From positions 1-37,347 of IMG/VR virus record IMGVR_UViG_3300024054_000033: a stretch of DNA of 37,347 nt; one strand, given 5' to 3'. The notes beneath the pieces are model-generated. The model did not search any database and was not told the origin of the DNA. It worked only from the letters and a program-made list of their open reading frames with translations. A program made the translations under genes and the position numbers. Origin of the DNA: a virus. Shown piece by piece: positions 13,969 through 22,634 of the stretch. Numbering within the stretch: position 1 is the stretch's first letter; the number at the start of each line of letters is the position of its first letter.

Positions 13969-14013
13969 TAAAGGTTTTGGATATAAACATTTAACCTGTG
14001 GAGGTAATAACAA

Positions 14014-14460
14014 ATGTATGATATTCTGTCAAATCATAAAGTAGTAAATGTTAAAACACATGCTACTCAAACTGTAGGTACTGCTGCTACTTCTGCTAAG
14101 GATTTAATGGCAGTAGCAGATAAGGGTTTGAGGGAAAGAAACACCAGAGGTTTGTTACTTATTTTTGTTACTGCTGTTAATACTACTGGTGATATTACCA
14201 TTACTATACAAACTTCTAAGGATAATTCAACTTGGGATAATGATTTTGCAGTATTGACTAATATTGCTGCTATTGGTGTTTATATAGCAGATGTTAAATA
14301 TCTTAGTCGATATGTAAGATTAAGTTCAGTATGTGCAGATGCCAATGTTGATTGGGGTGCTTTGTTTGTAACTTTTGATGCTGAACGTAGACCAGTAAAA
14401 CAGGCTGATGCTACTGCACTAACTGTTGATTATGCAGCTAATATTGATTTAATGCCATAA
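14014..14460 (+). CDS. Probable head decoration or capsid-associated protein, 148 aa
   Basis: Virion protein of unknown exact role. It lies between the capsid gene and the terminator at 14503, and shares the strong GGAGGTAA ribosome site with the capsid gene, so high expression is expected. The sequence is a small all-beta domain (RGLLLIFVTAVNTTGDITIT, QTSKDNSTWDNDF, SRYVRLSSVCADANVDWGAL), resembling a jelly-roll often found in phage decoration proteins. No signal peptide or catalytic motif. Assignment rests on position and beta-sandwich pattern. Confidence 0.6.
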   Translation: MYDILSNHKVVNVKTHATQTVGTAATSAKDLMAVADKGLRERNTRGLLLIFVTAVNTTGDITITIQTSKDNSTWDNDFAVLTNIAAIGVYIADVKYLSRYVRLSSVCADANVDWGALFVTFDAERRPVKQADATALTVDYAANIDLMP

Positions 14461-14502
14461 TGTTTATGAGGTAACTAATGTTAAATAATTGTTAAATAAA
14501 AG

Positions 14503-14535
14503 GGGAATCCTCTTATATGTGGATTCCCTTTTTCT
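14503..14535 (+). terminator. Intrinsic terminator after the capsid genes
   Basis: GGGAATCC pairs perfectly with GGATTCCC across a ten-base loop, followed by a T-rich run (TTTTTC TTTTT). It follows the decoration gene by about 40 bases and would separate the capsid transcripts from the genes after it, or lower their level by partial readthrough. No promoter was seen between it and the next gene. Confidence 0.8.
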
Positions 14536-14548
14536 TTTTGGAGTAGTT

Positions 14549-14770
14549 ATGAATATTTCTGTTAAAGGTGTTAAAATAAAATTATTGGATTTATCCATGA
14601 TAAGGAGATATGGAAATCCAACACCATTATTAGATCCTTCTGTAGCTAAAATATTGGTTAATAAAGGTTTAGCTATTTATGTCGATAAAATAGATTCAAA
14701 TATTTCTGAAATTAAGAAGATTGATGATGAAGATCTACCTTTGTTTTCTAAAGAGATAATAGGAGATTAA
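14549..14770 (+). CDS. Hypothetical protein, 73 aa
   Basis: Unknown function. The frame is open from 14489, but that would translate through the terminator hairpin; the start MNISVKG at 14549 has GGAG at suitable spacing and is preferred. The protein is mixed, with a VKIKLLDLSMIRRYG strand-helix start and DPSVAKILVNKGLAIYV in the middle. The region AxxLVxxGxAxxV resembles small phage proteins found after capsid genes. No motif allows a role to be named. It opens the segment of genes between capsid and connectors. Confidence 0.55.
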   Translation: MNISVKGVKIKLLDLSMIRRYGNPTPLLDPSVAKILVNKGLAIYVDKIDSNISEIKKIDDEDLPLFSKEIIGD

Positions 14771-14774
14771 TAAA

Positions 14775-15221
14775 ATGCCTAAATCTACCGAAGTTTGTAA
14801 TTATCTTTTAGCTCTTATTTTTAATGCAACTACTTGGCCTAATATGGCTCAAAATGCTACTGTTTCTCCATTAACTAATTTATATGTTGCATTATATACT
14901 GCTGATCCTGGTATTGGTGGTGATCCTAGAACTAATGAAGTTACTACAGGTGCTTATACTGGTTATGCAAGACAAGCTGTAGCTAGAACTGACGTTGGTT
15001 GGGATACTCCTTCTGGTGGTTCTACTAAAAATAATTCATTAATACAATTTCCTGAATGTTCTGGTGGTACTGGTGCTACTATTTCTCATGTTGCTATAGT
15101 TACTACTGCTTCTGGTGATGGTGATGTTTTATATGCAGGTGAATTATCTTCACCAAGAGCAGTTTCTGCTGGTATTCAACCACAATTTGCTGCTGAAGCA
15201 TTAGTTGTTACGGAGACATAA
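14775..15221 (+). CDS. Phage structural protein, 148 aa
   Basis: Belongs by eye to a widespread phage family with the pattern LYVALYTADPG, TNEVTTGAYTGYARQAVART, then GW and a Gly/Ser-rich segment followed by THVAIxxxxxGxGxxLYxGxL. Here: NLYVALYTADPG (about residue 35), YTGYARQAVARTDVGW and SHVAIVTTASGDGDVLYAGE. Members occur in the head-tail region of siphoviruses and are virion components, sometimes called head fibre or tail proteins. The all-beta composition fits an exposed domain. ATG is four bases past the preceding stop. Confidence 0.6.
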   Translation: MPKSTEVCNYLLALIFNATTWPNMAQNATVSPLTNLYVALYTADPGIGGDPRTNEVTTGAYTGYARQAVARTDVGWDTPSGGSTKNNSLIQFPECSGGTGATISHVAIVTTASGDGDVLYAGELSSPRAVSAGIQPQFAAEALVVTET

Positions 15222-15222
15222 T

Positions 15223-15363
15223 ATGAGCTTTTATTATTGTAAAGAATGTAAATCTCCTGTTAAGATTAGTAAAGATGGTAAATTTATTAAATCTTGTAAT
15301 CATAAAAGTCCTATAATAGCTGAAATGAGAGCAATAGCAAAAGGACTAGGTAAGGCTCAATAA
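15223..15363 (+). CDS. Very small zinc-ribbon-like protein, 46 aa
   Basis: A 46-residue gene wedged between two structural genes with ATG one base after the upstream stop and its TAA overlapping the next ATG. CKEC (residues 6-9) and SCNH (24-27) make a CxxC...CxH pattern that could bind zinc. The rest is basic with a short C-terminal helix (IIAEMRAIAKGLGK). The GGAG at 15212 provides a ribosome site. Such ribbons occur in small phage regulators, but the function is unknown. Confidence 0.55.
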   Translation: MSFYYCKECKSPVKISKDGKFIKSCNHKSPIIAEMRAIAKGLGKAQ

Positions 15364-16226
15364 TGGCTAGAAGATTAAGAGATTTAATTACTAATGCTTA
15401 TGAAAATGGAAAATATACCTATACTTCTTATCGTAAAGTTCCAGGTGTAGCTTCTACAGCTACTTTTTGGGCTGATTTGTCTACTATGCCTGGAAATCCT
15501 GTTCCTAATTATTATTTGGGTGATGCTCTTGTAGGGACTTATCCTACTGATTGGTATAAAAAAAGTATATGGGATGGTGGTCCAGTTTCCCCAAATAAGA
15601 AATTTATTCATAAAATTTGTTTATTAGGTACTGGTGCTTCTGTTGCTCCTGCTCCATTTATTTTATGTGATTATTTATTATATTATCCAGTTATTGATAT
15701 GGATAGTATGGATGAACAGATTTTTGATAATACTGTACGTTCTTTACCAAGATATACCACTGGTTTTGGAGTAATGGCATTTTTAGTTGCAACAAATCCT
15801 TATACTGGTGGACAATATTTTTATATTAATTATACAAATCATTTGGGTGTTTCTGGTAGAGTAAGTCAATTAGTTCAAACTAATACTGGAACTAATATTT
15901 CAACATTGGTAAATTCTAATACAGGAGCATCAAATAGATTTAATGCTTTTATTCCCCTTCAATATGGTGATATGGGAATTAGGAGTGTTCAATCAATTAC
16001 ATTTCTTGGTCCTAATGGTGGATTAGCAGCATTAGTTTTAGTTAGACCTATTTTAACTATGATGACTAGAGAAACAACAGCATGGGCTGAATTTGATTTT
16101 GTAAAAGATAAACCTAGTTTACCTTTAGTATATGATGGTGCTTATTTAAATTTTTTAGTTTTACCTAGTGCATCATTTTTAAGTGTTCCCATAATAGGTG
16201 AATTTACTTTCATATGGGGGGATTAA
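15363..16226 (+). CDS. Virion decoration/fibre-like protein, short paralogue
   Basis: 287 residues, homologous over the whole length to the ends of the 693-residue protein that follows. Shared markers are NPVPNYYLGDAL near the N-terminus (partner VPCQYLHGN), GPVSPNKKFIHKI (partner DVSPDTKHLV), LPLQYGDMGIRSVQSITFLG near residue 200, and a C-terminal KPSLPLVYDGAYLNFLVLPS. The composition is beta-rich. It lacks the inserted beta-sandwich domains of its neighbour, so it looks like the base or anchor module. Position between capsid and connector genes suggests attachment to the head, but a neck whisker is also possible. Confidence 0.55.
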   Translation: MARRLRDLITNAYENGKYTYTSYRKVPGVASTATFWADLSTMPGNPVPNYYLGDALVGTYPTDWYKKSIWDGGPVSPNKKFIHKICLLGTGASVAPAPFILCDYLLYYPVIDMDSMDEQIFDNTVRSLPRYTTGFGVMAFLVATNPYTGGQYFYINYTNHLGVSGRVSQLVQTNTGTNISTLVNSNTGASNRFNAFIPLQYGDMGIRSVQSITFLGPNGGLAALVLVRPILTMMTRETTAWAEFDFVKDKPSLPLVYDGAYLNFLVLPSASFLSVPIIGEFTFIWGD

Positions 16227-18308
16227 ATGGGATTTTCTAGTTTTGATGACTTTTTAAATGAAGTATCTTCAAATGGAAAATTTTGGAGACAAGATTTTTT
16301 TAAATTATATGCTGGTGGTACAGCAGTAGCAGGTAATTGGTATGATTTGACACAAGGAAATGGTGTTCCATGTCAATATTTACATGGAAATATGGTACAA
16401 AATTATGATTTTGTTACTTCTCAATATCCTTGGGTAGTAGGTTCTGCTAATTGGGCATATACTTCTGCTACTCATTTAATGACTAGAACTGCAAGTGCTG
16501 ATGTTAGTACATTATCTCAAACATTGAGATTAAAACGTGGTGCTTATTATTATTTGACATATGTATTAACAAGATCAGCAGGATCTATTACACCTTCTTT
16601 GGGAGGGACGAATGGTACTACTAGAAGTTCTTCTGCTACTTTTCGTGAAATGATTCAATGTGGTTCATCTAATAAAGATATTATATTTACACCAGATGCA
16701 ACTTTTGCAGGTACAGTAGATTTAGTTTCTGTTCAACAAATAATGGATTTTGTTCCTTATAATGATTTAAATGAAGGTGCTTTATATCATGGTCCTGATG
16801 TTTCTCCAGATACAAAACATTTAGTTAATTTTGGTGCTTGGGCTAACTTTTCTACAGGTCTTCCTGCTGTTTTATTACTTGCTGATGTTTTAGGTGTTTA
16901 TCCAAGAATACCTACTAATAGTGCATTACAACAAGAATTAGCTTGTGCTGGTCCTTATCAAGCAGAAGGAACTAAATATTTTGGTACAACTGTTTTTAAT
17001 TGTCAAAGTGCTTTAAATGAAGAAGTAATTACAAACGTAACATCTACATTAGTTGTAAAATCTACTGAAGGTGTTACTGGTGCTAGTGCTAATGGAAGTT
17101 GTTGTAAATTAGCTATGGCTGCTGGTTTTACTACAGGGAAAATGGCAGATAAAGTTGTAGCTATTGATATTAGAAGATCACAATTTGTTTATATATGGCT
17201 TAGATCTTCTATTAATATGAATTCTGGTGATTTAGCTTTCTGTACTGATGAACATGCAGCTTTAGCTTCATCACAAGATACTAATATTAATACTGCATTA
17301 ACAGCAAATACATGGACTAGAGTTAAGATTGATGTTTCTAGTGTAGCTAGAACAGATTTAGATACAGTTATCTCTATTGGTTTTAAAGCTATAAATAATA
17401 AAGCTCAAGCTTATAATTTGTATATTGATGATATTATTTCAGTTAGAGATGATCCATGTATTTATAATGGATCTTTTACTGGTGCTGCAACTGGATGGAC
17501 TTTAGGTAGTAATTGGGCATATAGATCTAATGATATTGAAAGAACTGCAAGTGCTGATGGTGCTCAAGCATATCAAGATTTATTACCTGTAGTTCAAAAA
17601 TGTCCTTATTCTGTTACATACACTATTTCAAATAGAAGTGCTGGTGGTGTTACTGTTTCTTTAGGTGGTACTAGTGGAACACAAAGAACTGCTGATGGAA
17701 CATATACAGAAACAATTGTTTGTGGAACAACTAATTATACTTTAGCATTTACACCAGATTCTACATTTAATGGAAGAATTGATGATGTTTATTGTTTTCC
17801 ATTAACTCCTAGATGTGATGATACTGGTGTTGGAGTAAGAATGATGTATGTATTAGATAATGCATTAGGTAATGGTGCTAATGCTGCTAATACTACTATA
17901 CAATATACTAATCAATCTGGTGTAGAAAGAAGACAATTAGGTGGTACTGTTGTTAATACAGCAAGTGATGTAGTTGCTCATGTAATGCATTCTGGTGTTG
18001 CTGCTGGTAAATATGCTCCTTTTCTACCATTGCAAGCTGGTGATAGTGGAATTAGAAGTGTTCAATCATTTCAATTTAGTGCTGCTCAAGCTACTGCTGA
18101 TGCTGCATGTAATTTATTAGTAATGAAACCTATTGCTTCAATACCAATTACTACTGCCTATGTTGCTGCTGAAAGAGATTTATTAAATCAATTACCAAGT
18201 TTACCTAAAATTAGAGATGGTGCTTGTTTAATGCTTTTTATATTTGTTGGTGGTGTTATTGCTGGTGGTTCACAATTTCAAGGGTATATTGACGTAGCAT
18301 GGGGATAA
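16227..18308 (+). CDS. Large decoration/fibre-like protein with duplicated beta-sandwich domains
   Basis: 693 residues. The N- and C-terminal parts match the 287-residue neighbour. Between them are two similar domains: residues ~52-170 (NYDFVTSQYPWVVGSANWAY to FTPDATFAGTVDLVSV) and ~412-525 (GSFTGAATGWTLGSNWAY to FTPDSTFNGRIDDVYC). Each has TASAD, SLGGTxGTxR and a Cys-Gly before FTPD, and resembles carbohydrate-binding-type jelly rolls. Residues ~270-410 form a third beta-sandwich (TNVTSTLVVKSTEGV to YIDDIISVRD). Surface adhesion or glycan binding is inferred. The gene begins at the stop of its paralogue without a gap, so coupled translation is likely. Confidence 0.6.
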   Translation: MGFSSFDDFLNEVSSNGKFWRQDFFKLYAGGTAVAGNWYDLTQGNGVPCQYLHGNMVQNYDFVTSQYPWVVGSANWAYTSATHLMTRTASADVSTLSQTLRLKRGAYYYLTYVLTRSAGSITPSLGGTNGTTRSSSATFREMIQCGSSNKDIIFTPDATFAGTVDLVSVQQIMDFVPYNDLNEGALYHGPDVSPDTKHLVNFGAWANFSTGLPAVLLLADVLGVYPRIPTNSALQQELACAGPYQAEGTKYFGTTVFNCQSALNEEVITNVTSTLVVKSTEGVTGASANGSCCKLAMAAGFTTGKMADKVVAIDIRRSQFVYIWLRSSINMNSGDLAFCTDEHAALASSQDTNINTALTANTWTRVKIDVSSVARTDLDTVISIGFKAINNKAQAYNLYIDDIISVRDDPCIYNGSFTGAATGWTLGSNWAYRSNDIERTASADGAQAYQDLLPVVQKCPYSVTYTISNRSAGGVTVSLGGTSGTQRTADGTYTETIVCGTTNYTLAFTPDSTFNGRIDDVYCFPLTPRCDDTGVGVRMMYVLDNALGNGANAANTTIQYTNQSGVERRQLGGTVVNTASDVVAHVMHSGVAAGKYAPFLPLQAGDSGIRSVQSFQFSAAQATADAACNLLVMKPIASIPITTAYVAAERDLLNQLPSLPKIRDGACLMLFIFVGGVIAGGSQFQGYIDVAWG

Positions 18309-18309
18309 T

Positions 18310-19734
18310 ATGGGATTATTACAAAATATATCCGTATTAAGTGCTGAACCTATAAAAAATATGGGTGGTGCTGCTGTTCAATGTATTATACGTTCTAGTT
18401 ATAATCGTTCTGAACAGCAATTTAATAGATATATAGGATATGCCGATTTTAGTAAAAAAAGTGGTGTTCCTAATGGTTATGCACCACCTTATTCTATTGT
18501 TATTCCCTTAAAAGGTGGGGGAATGTCTTGTTATGGTGGTATAGTTAGTTCTGGTAGTTTAACAATTACTTCTTTAGCTTTAGGAAAAGCTTTAAGTTCT
18601 ATTTCAGCTATAGTGGGTACAGGAAGCATTTCTTCTAATTTAAAAGGAATTTCTCATTTATTATCCGATCTTTCTGCTAGTGGTGAAATATCTTCTGCAA
18701 ATATAGTTGGATTAGCTATATTAAATGCAAGTTTAGATGGTTCTGGAACTATTGATATTAGTTCTATTATTAAATTACTTTATTGGTGTCTTGCTAATTT
18801 AGAAGCATCCGGTACAATTACTTCTTCTGAATTAAAATTATTAGCAGGATTATCTACTGATTTAATAATTGGTTCTGGTACTATTGATGATGCAAGTTTG
18901 GGAATGTTGTCATTTTTAAATTCTCAATTGTCTGGTGATTCTTTAGTAGAAGCTGATTTGAAAGGTTTAGTGGAATATGTTTCTAGTTTAATTGGAACTG
19001 GTAGTCTTGAAGCAGATGCAAGTTTATTAATTGGAATGACTTCAGAATTATTAGGCTATGGTTTTTTAGATTCTTATTTAATGTCAGTAACATCTTTAAT
19101 TTCTTCTATTTTGGGAGAAGGTGAATTAAATAATGTAAGTGTTAATTTTCTTTCTAATTATTTATCTTCTTTATCTGGTGATGGTGATATTACTTCTGCT
19201 GATCTTAGATCATATGCACAAATGATTTCCAATCTTGAAGGTGTTGGTGCAATAGGTGCTTTAGTTACTTTAACAGGTTTATTATGGTTATTATCAGAAG
19301 CAGTTGGAGAAGGTATTGTAACTTCTGATATTAGAGGTAAAAGTGATTTAAGTGCTAATATATCTTTAACTGGTGCAGTTTTAACTGCTGCTGATTGTGC
19401 AAGAGCAGTTTGGGATTCTTTAGCAGCAGATTCTAATGATCCTGGTACTATGGGTGAAAAATTAAATGCTGCTGGTACTGCTGGTGATCCTTGGACAGCA
19501 GAATTACCAGGAACATATGTAGAAGGTACTGCTGGTTATATAATTGGAAATAAATTTGAAGATATTTTAGAAAAAGTTGATATTTTATTAGATGTTGAAC
19601 AAGGTGATTGGGAAATAAAAGATAATCAAATGATTTTTTATGATAGAGATGGTGATGAATTAATGAGATTTGATTTATTGGATTCTTCTGGTGATCCAAC
19701 AGAAACCTCTGTATATAAAAGAGAAAAAGTGTGA
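18310..19734 (+). CDS. Tandem-repeat virion fibre protein with conserved phage C-terminal domain
   Basis: 474 residues. Residues ~75-360 are about 13 imperfect repeats of 21-22 residues with the pattern G(S/T)(L/I)xSxxLxxLxxLxSxLxGxG, for example LSASGEISSANIVGLAILNA and LSGDGDITSADLRSYAQMIS. This predicts a regular solenoid or elongated rod. The segment AADCARAVWDSLAADSNDPG then TMGEKLNAAG, and a final DRDGDELMRFDLLDSSGDPT, are two C-terminal modules very common in phage head-tail-region proteins. The first ~60 residues look globular. A head or neck fibre is the best reading. The stop overlaps the next GTG as GTGA. Confidence 0.65.
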   Translation: MGLLQNISVLSAEPIKNMGGAAVQCIIRSSYNRSEQQFNRYIGYADFSKKSGVPNGYAPPYSIVIPLKGGGMSCYGGIVSSGSLTITSLALGKALSSISAIVGTGSISSNLKGISHLLSDLSASGEISSANIVGLAILNASLDGSGTIDISSIIKLLYWCLANLEASGTITSSELKLLAGLSTDLIIGSGTIDDASLGMLSFLNSQLSGDSLVEADLKGLVEYVSSLIGTGSLEADASLLIGMTSELLGYGFLDSYLMSVTSLISSILGEGELNNVSVNFLSNYLSSLSGDGDITSADLRSYAQMISNLEGVGAIGALVTLTGLLWLLSEAVGEGIVTSDIRGKSDLSANISLTGAVLTAADCARAVWDSLAADSNDPGTMGEKLNAAGTAGDPWTAELPGTYVEGTAGYIIGNKFEDILEKVDILLDVEQGDWEIKDNQMIFYDRDGDELMRFDLLDSSGDPTETSVYKREKV

Positions 19735-20018
19735 ACAGATTAATTACTAGGGGCTTTGGTGGTCTTTCTAGTTCTATAATAGTTAGGGGTTTTTTAGAAC
19801 TAGGTATAACACCAGAAGAAGTAATAATAAGTTTTCCTTTTTTTAATTATAATAGTGTTAGTGTATCAATAAGTAGTAACACTATTGATTTTTTAATTAA
19901 TAAAAGAACACAAGAAATTAGTATATCCAAAGATTATATTGAGTTTGGATTTTCTAGTAATAAAATTGTTTTTTCAATTGTAAAAAGATTAATAGAGTTT
20001 TTATTTAGGAGTTCATAA
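19731..20018 (+). CDS. Small phage head-tail region protein, 95 aa
   Basis: Starts at GTG 19731, overlapping the previous stop (GTGA), with the N-terminal pattern LITRGFGGLSSSIIVRGF. Short proteins beginning (L/I)ITRGxGG..IITRGxG are common beside head-tail connector genes in siphoviruses; their role is not established. The rest is alternating hydrophobic and polar, suggesting a small beta structure. Its stop overlaps the next ATG by one base. Confidence 0.5.
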   Translation: MNRLITRGFGGLSSSIIVRGFLELGITPEEVIISFPFFNYNSVSVSISSNTIDFLINKRTQEISISKDYIEFGFSSNKIVFSIVKRLIEFLFRSS

Positions 20019-20350
20019 TGGCTTTAGATGTTATAAATGAAAGAACTACTGCATATTTAACTGTAGACTTTAGAGATAAAGCTGGTGAACTTACCATTCC
20101 TACTTCTTCTCAATATTGTTTAGATTGTTTAGCTACTGGAACAGTTATTAGAGAATTTGATGATTTACCTGTAGATTCTTCAGTAGAAATAACATTAACT
20201 CCTGATGATAATTCTATTTTAGATGATACTAATGATTATGAGACTAAAAGAGTTACTGTTAAAGCTACATATGGAATAGATGATGAAGTTACTAATGAAT
20301 TTTTATATAATGTTAAAAATTTAGAAGCAATTTTACCACCTACACCATAG
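20018..20350 (+). CDS. Small virion protein, Ig-like, 110 aa
   Basis: Unknown role. The protein is acidic and beta-rich: TTAYLTVDFRDKAGELTIPT, then SVEITLTPDDNSILDD and KRVTVKATYG. The order of strands suggests an Ig-like or fibronectin-like domain, as seen in small structural proteins next to connectors. The Pro-rich C-terminus is short. It begins at the stop of the preceding gene and is nine bases from the connector gene. Confidence 0.45.
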   Translation: MALDVINERTTAYLTVDFRDKAGELTIPTSSQYCLDCLATGTVIREFDDLPVDSSVEITLTPDDNSILDDTNDYETKRVTVKATYGIDDEVTNEFLYNVKNLEAILPPTP

Positions 20351-20359
20351 GAGATTATT

Positions 20360-21037
20360 ATGCCTGTTGCTATATCAGATATTTCTTTTATAAATTTATC
20401 ATATTATAACATGTTGAATTTATCAGATATTGCTAGTGGTTCTGATGAGGGTGATAGATTATCAAGTATAATAAATTCTAATATATTAATTATGGAAAAA
20501 TTTTGTAATAGACCATTAAAAGCTAGAAATTTTTATTATGAAGCACCTGTAGAAGAGTTAGAGGGTGAAATTTATAATTATGATGAAAAATATAGTACAT
20601 TTAATCCACCAGAAGGTACAAGTTTTTGGTTTCCAACTTATCCTGTTAATAGTATTACAGAGTTTTTAATAACTGGAACTGCTATTTCCCCTTCTACTGA
20701 TTATACTGGTGATGATGGTTATATTTTATATAAATCTAAAGGGAATTTATATTATTCTGGTGGATTTGATTATGGTTATTTTAATAATGTAAAGATTAAA
20801 TGGAATGGTGGTTATTCTTCTTCTCATATTGAAGATTATAATCAATTACAATATATACAATTTTTATTTACTAAGTTTCTTTATGATAATGATCCTATAA
20901 ATGATTCTATTATTAAGGAGACATTATCTAATTATAGTTATACTAGAGCAAATCCAAAAGATTTAGCAGATTTTATGGGTATTCCTATATTAGTTTTTAA
21001 TCTTCTAAATTCTTATAGAAGGATGTACTTTCCATGA
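20360..21037 (+). CDS. Head-tail connector (adaptor), HK97 gp6-like
   Basis: Adaptor ring that binds the portal after packaging. The N-terminal half shows the family pattern of short helices: LSSIINSNILIMEKFCNRPL (about 36-55), equivalent to LI..A...IE.YC.RxF in gp6/gp15-type adaptors. A beta region follows (SITEFLITGTAISPSTDY), with FWFPTYPVNSI as the usual hydrophobic ridge, then a helix. Length of 225 is larger than the ~110-150 of the smallest family members but common in phages that keep the insertion. The GGAG before ATG 20360 is the ribosome site. Function is inferred from motif and position. Confidence 0.65.
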   Translation: MPVAISDISFINLSYYNMLNLSDIASGSDEGDRLSSIINSNILIMEKFCNRPLKARNFYYEAPVEELEGEIYNYDEKYSTFNPPEGTSFWFPTYPVNSITEFLITGTAISPSTDYTGDDGYILYKSKGNLYYSGGFDYGYFNNVKIKWNGGYSSSHIEDYNQLQYIQFLFTKFLYDNDPINDSIIKETLSNYSYTRANPKDLADFMGIPILVFNLLNSYRRMYFP

Positions 21038-21411
21038 GTTTATTAATTAATAATTTAAAAATGAGATGTTCTGTATCTAGAATACCAACATCTCCTGAAG
21101 GTGATTTAGATGAATATGGTATGTACAAACCAGAATTTTCTGTAGTTTATACAGGTGTTAAATGTTATTTTCAATATTTGAGAATGGCAGGTGGTAAATT
21201 AAAATTTAATGAATCAGGACAACAACCTGAAAATGTAATTATTGGTCTTATTGATAAAAATATTAATTTAATAGAGGGAGATTTAATAAACTGTCCTGAT
21301 TTTTATCCAGAAAATTTTTATGTTGCTTCTATAAATCCAATTATAAATGGTAGAACTGGAATTTTGAGCCATTTTGAAATTACTGTCGATTTAGAAAAGG
21401 CTTCTACATAA
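21034..21411 (+). CDS. Probable head completion/stopper protein, 125 aa
   Basis: Position directly after the adaptor and beta-rich sequence (CSVSRIPTSPEGDLDEYGMY, VVYTGVKCYFQYL, SHFEITVDLEKA) fit the stopper ring protein family (SPP1 gp16 / HK97 gp7 type), which closes the channel after packaging. The pattern of N-terminal strand, loop and C-terminal strand is typical, but no diagnostic motif is present. ATG overlaps the previous stop (ATGA). Function is by synteny. Confidence 0.5.
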   Translation: MSLLINNLKMRCSVSRIPTSPEGDLDEYGMYKPEFSVVYTGVKCYFQYLRMAGGKLKFNESGQQPENVIIGLIDKNINLIEGDLINCPDFYPENFYVASINPIINGRTGILSHFEITVDLEKAST

Positions 21412-22142
21412 TGGCAAAAAGAACTTTAGGTGATGATCAAACAGCATTAATGAGGGCATCTATAGGTTCTGTATTCTATAGAAAAACTGCTTTTGATAAG
21501 TGGGGTGAGAAGAGAGTTACAAGACTTTTAAATAATGTTACTAAAGTTATTGATCATTATTTAGATGAAGTAGGTCAATCTGTTTCTGAAAGAGCAAGAA
21601 CATTATTAGAAGAATATAGTTCTGGTTCTGGTAAACATTATTTGATTGTGGATGAATTAGGAGATATTTTGCATGAATGGGATGCTTCATCTCCTGGTGA
21701 TCCACCTGCAACTGTTACTGGATTATTACAGAGAAGTATTGAATATAGAATTGGTTCTGGTAAAGATAGAGCAGATTTTGTTGAAATAGGTGTTTGGTCT
21801 GAAGAAGAATGGATGTTTGAAACAATTGCATTTGAACCACCAAAACCAGTAGAAAAGAGAAAAAAATATTCTGATCAATTTGGTAAAATTATAGTTGGTG
21901 AAGGTGGTCATACTTATCCTGTTAAATTATATGCTTTTAATATGGAAAATGGTTTTCATAATAAGAAATATGGTTGGGTTGAACCTAGACCATTTTTAAA
22001 ACCAGCATTTATAGAAGTGGTAATGGAACAGAGAAGAGAATATCAAAAGGAAATGAAAAATGCTTTTATAGATGCTTTTCGTGAAAAAGTTCCAATATCA
22101 TTTAGAATATATGTTAGTAAAGAGTTTCAAGAAAAAGGATAA
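21411..22142 (+). CDS. Probable tail completion/neck protein, HK97 gp10-like
   Basis: 243 residues, with an N-terminal basic helix, a helix with SVSERARTLLEEYSSGSGKH (about 60-80), a middle segment (GLLQRSIEYRIGSGKDRADF, VEIGVW) and a C-terminal helix after WVEPRPFLKPAFIE. The PRPFLKPAF..  turn is a typical end of HK97-gp10-like neck proteins, which bridge the head to the tail terminator. The length exceeds the usual ~130-150 because of an insertion in the middle. Order after adaptor and stopper supports the call. Confidence 0.65.
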   Translation: MAKRTLGDDQTALMRASIGSVFYRKTAFDKWGEKRVTRLLNNVTKVIDHYLDEVGQSVSERARTLLEEYSSGSGKHYLIVDELGDILHEWDASSPGDPPATVTGLLQRSIEYRIGSGKDRADFVEIGVWSEEEWMFETIAFEPPKPVEKRKKYSDQFGKIIVGEGGHTYPVKLYAFNMENGFHNKKYGWVEPRPFLKPAFIEVVMEQRREYQKEMKNAFIDAFREKVPISFRIYVSKEFQEKG

Positions 22143-22147
22143 TAATT

Positions 22148-22588
22148 ATGTTAGAAATATCCAAATATTTTCTTGATGAATTGAAAGATGATGGTAATTT
22201 ATCTAATTTACTTGGTTCTGATGCTAATGATTCAAGAATTTATTCTTGGAATCCTCCATTTGATATAGTTTTTTCTAATTCAAAAAAAGCAATTATACTT
22301 TATAGATATAATCAAAATCCAAGACCTACAGAATATTCCTATCCATCTCAAAGAGGAAATATTTACTTTTATTTTTCTATTGAATCTCCTGATAAATATT
22401 TAACTAAACAAATTGGAGAATATGTTATTTCTATGTTTGAAAATAGTGGATTCTCTACTACAAATTGGAAAATAGGTAATGTAGTTATGAATGGTAGTTC
22501 TGAAGGTACAATTGGTGGTACTGGTTCTATTCCAATCTATAAACATAATATTTCTCTTTTATTAAAAGAAGTATTTAAAAGAAATTAA
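22148..22588 (+). CDS. Probable tail terminator protein, 146 aa
   Basis: Position between neck protein and tail tube fits the tail terminator (lambda gpU / HK97 gp11 role), which caps the finished tail and joins it to the head. The sequence alternates helix (LEISKYFLDELKDDGNLSNL) and strands (KKAIILYRYNQNPRPTEY, RGNIYFYFSIESPDKYL, YKHNISLLLKEV), in line with the alpha/beta terminator fold. No specific motif; based on order and pattern. Confidence 0.5.
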   Translation: MLEISKYFLDELKDDGNLSNLLGSDANDSRIYSWNPPFDIVFSNSKKAIILYRYNQNPRPTEYSYPSQRGNIYFYFSIESPDKYLTKQIGEYVISMFENSGFSTTNWKIGNVVMNGSSEGTIGGTGSIPIYKHNISLLLKEVFKRN

Positions 22589-22605
22589 ATATTTCTTTAC
22601 AAAAC

Positions 22606-22634
22606 TTGTTATTATAAAAAATATTTGTTATACT
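22606..22634 (+). promoter_or_regulatory. Possible internal promoter
   Basis: TTGTTA (22606-22611), 17-base spacer, TATACT (22629-22634), in an 82-base gap that is strongly AT-rich. It would drive the small zinc protein and tail tube gene. Matches are four of six and five of six, so chance occurrence in this DNA is not excluded. Confidence 0.4.

Noticed and set aside
14489-14548. Upstream extension of the 73-residue gene
   Set aside because: It would be translated through a terminator hairpin and lacks a ribosome site. The start at 14549 has GGAG.
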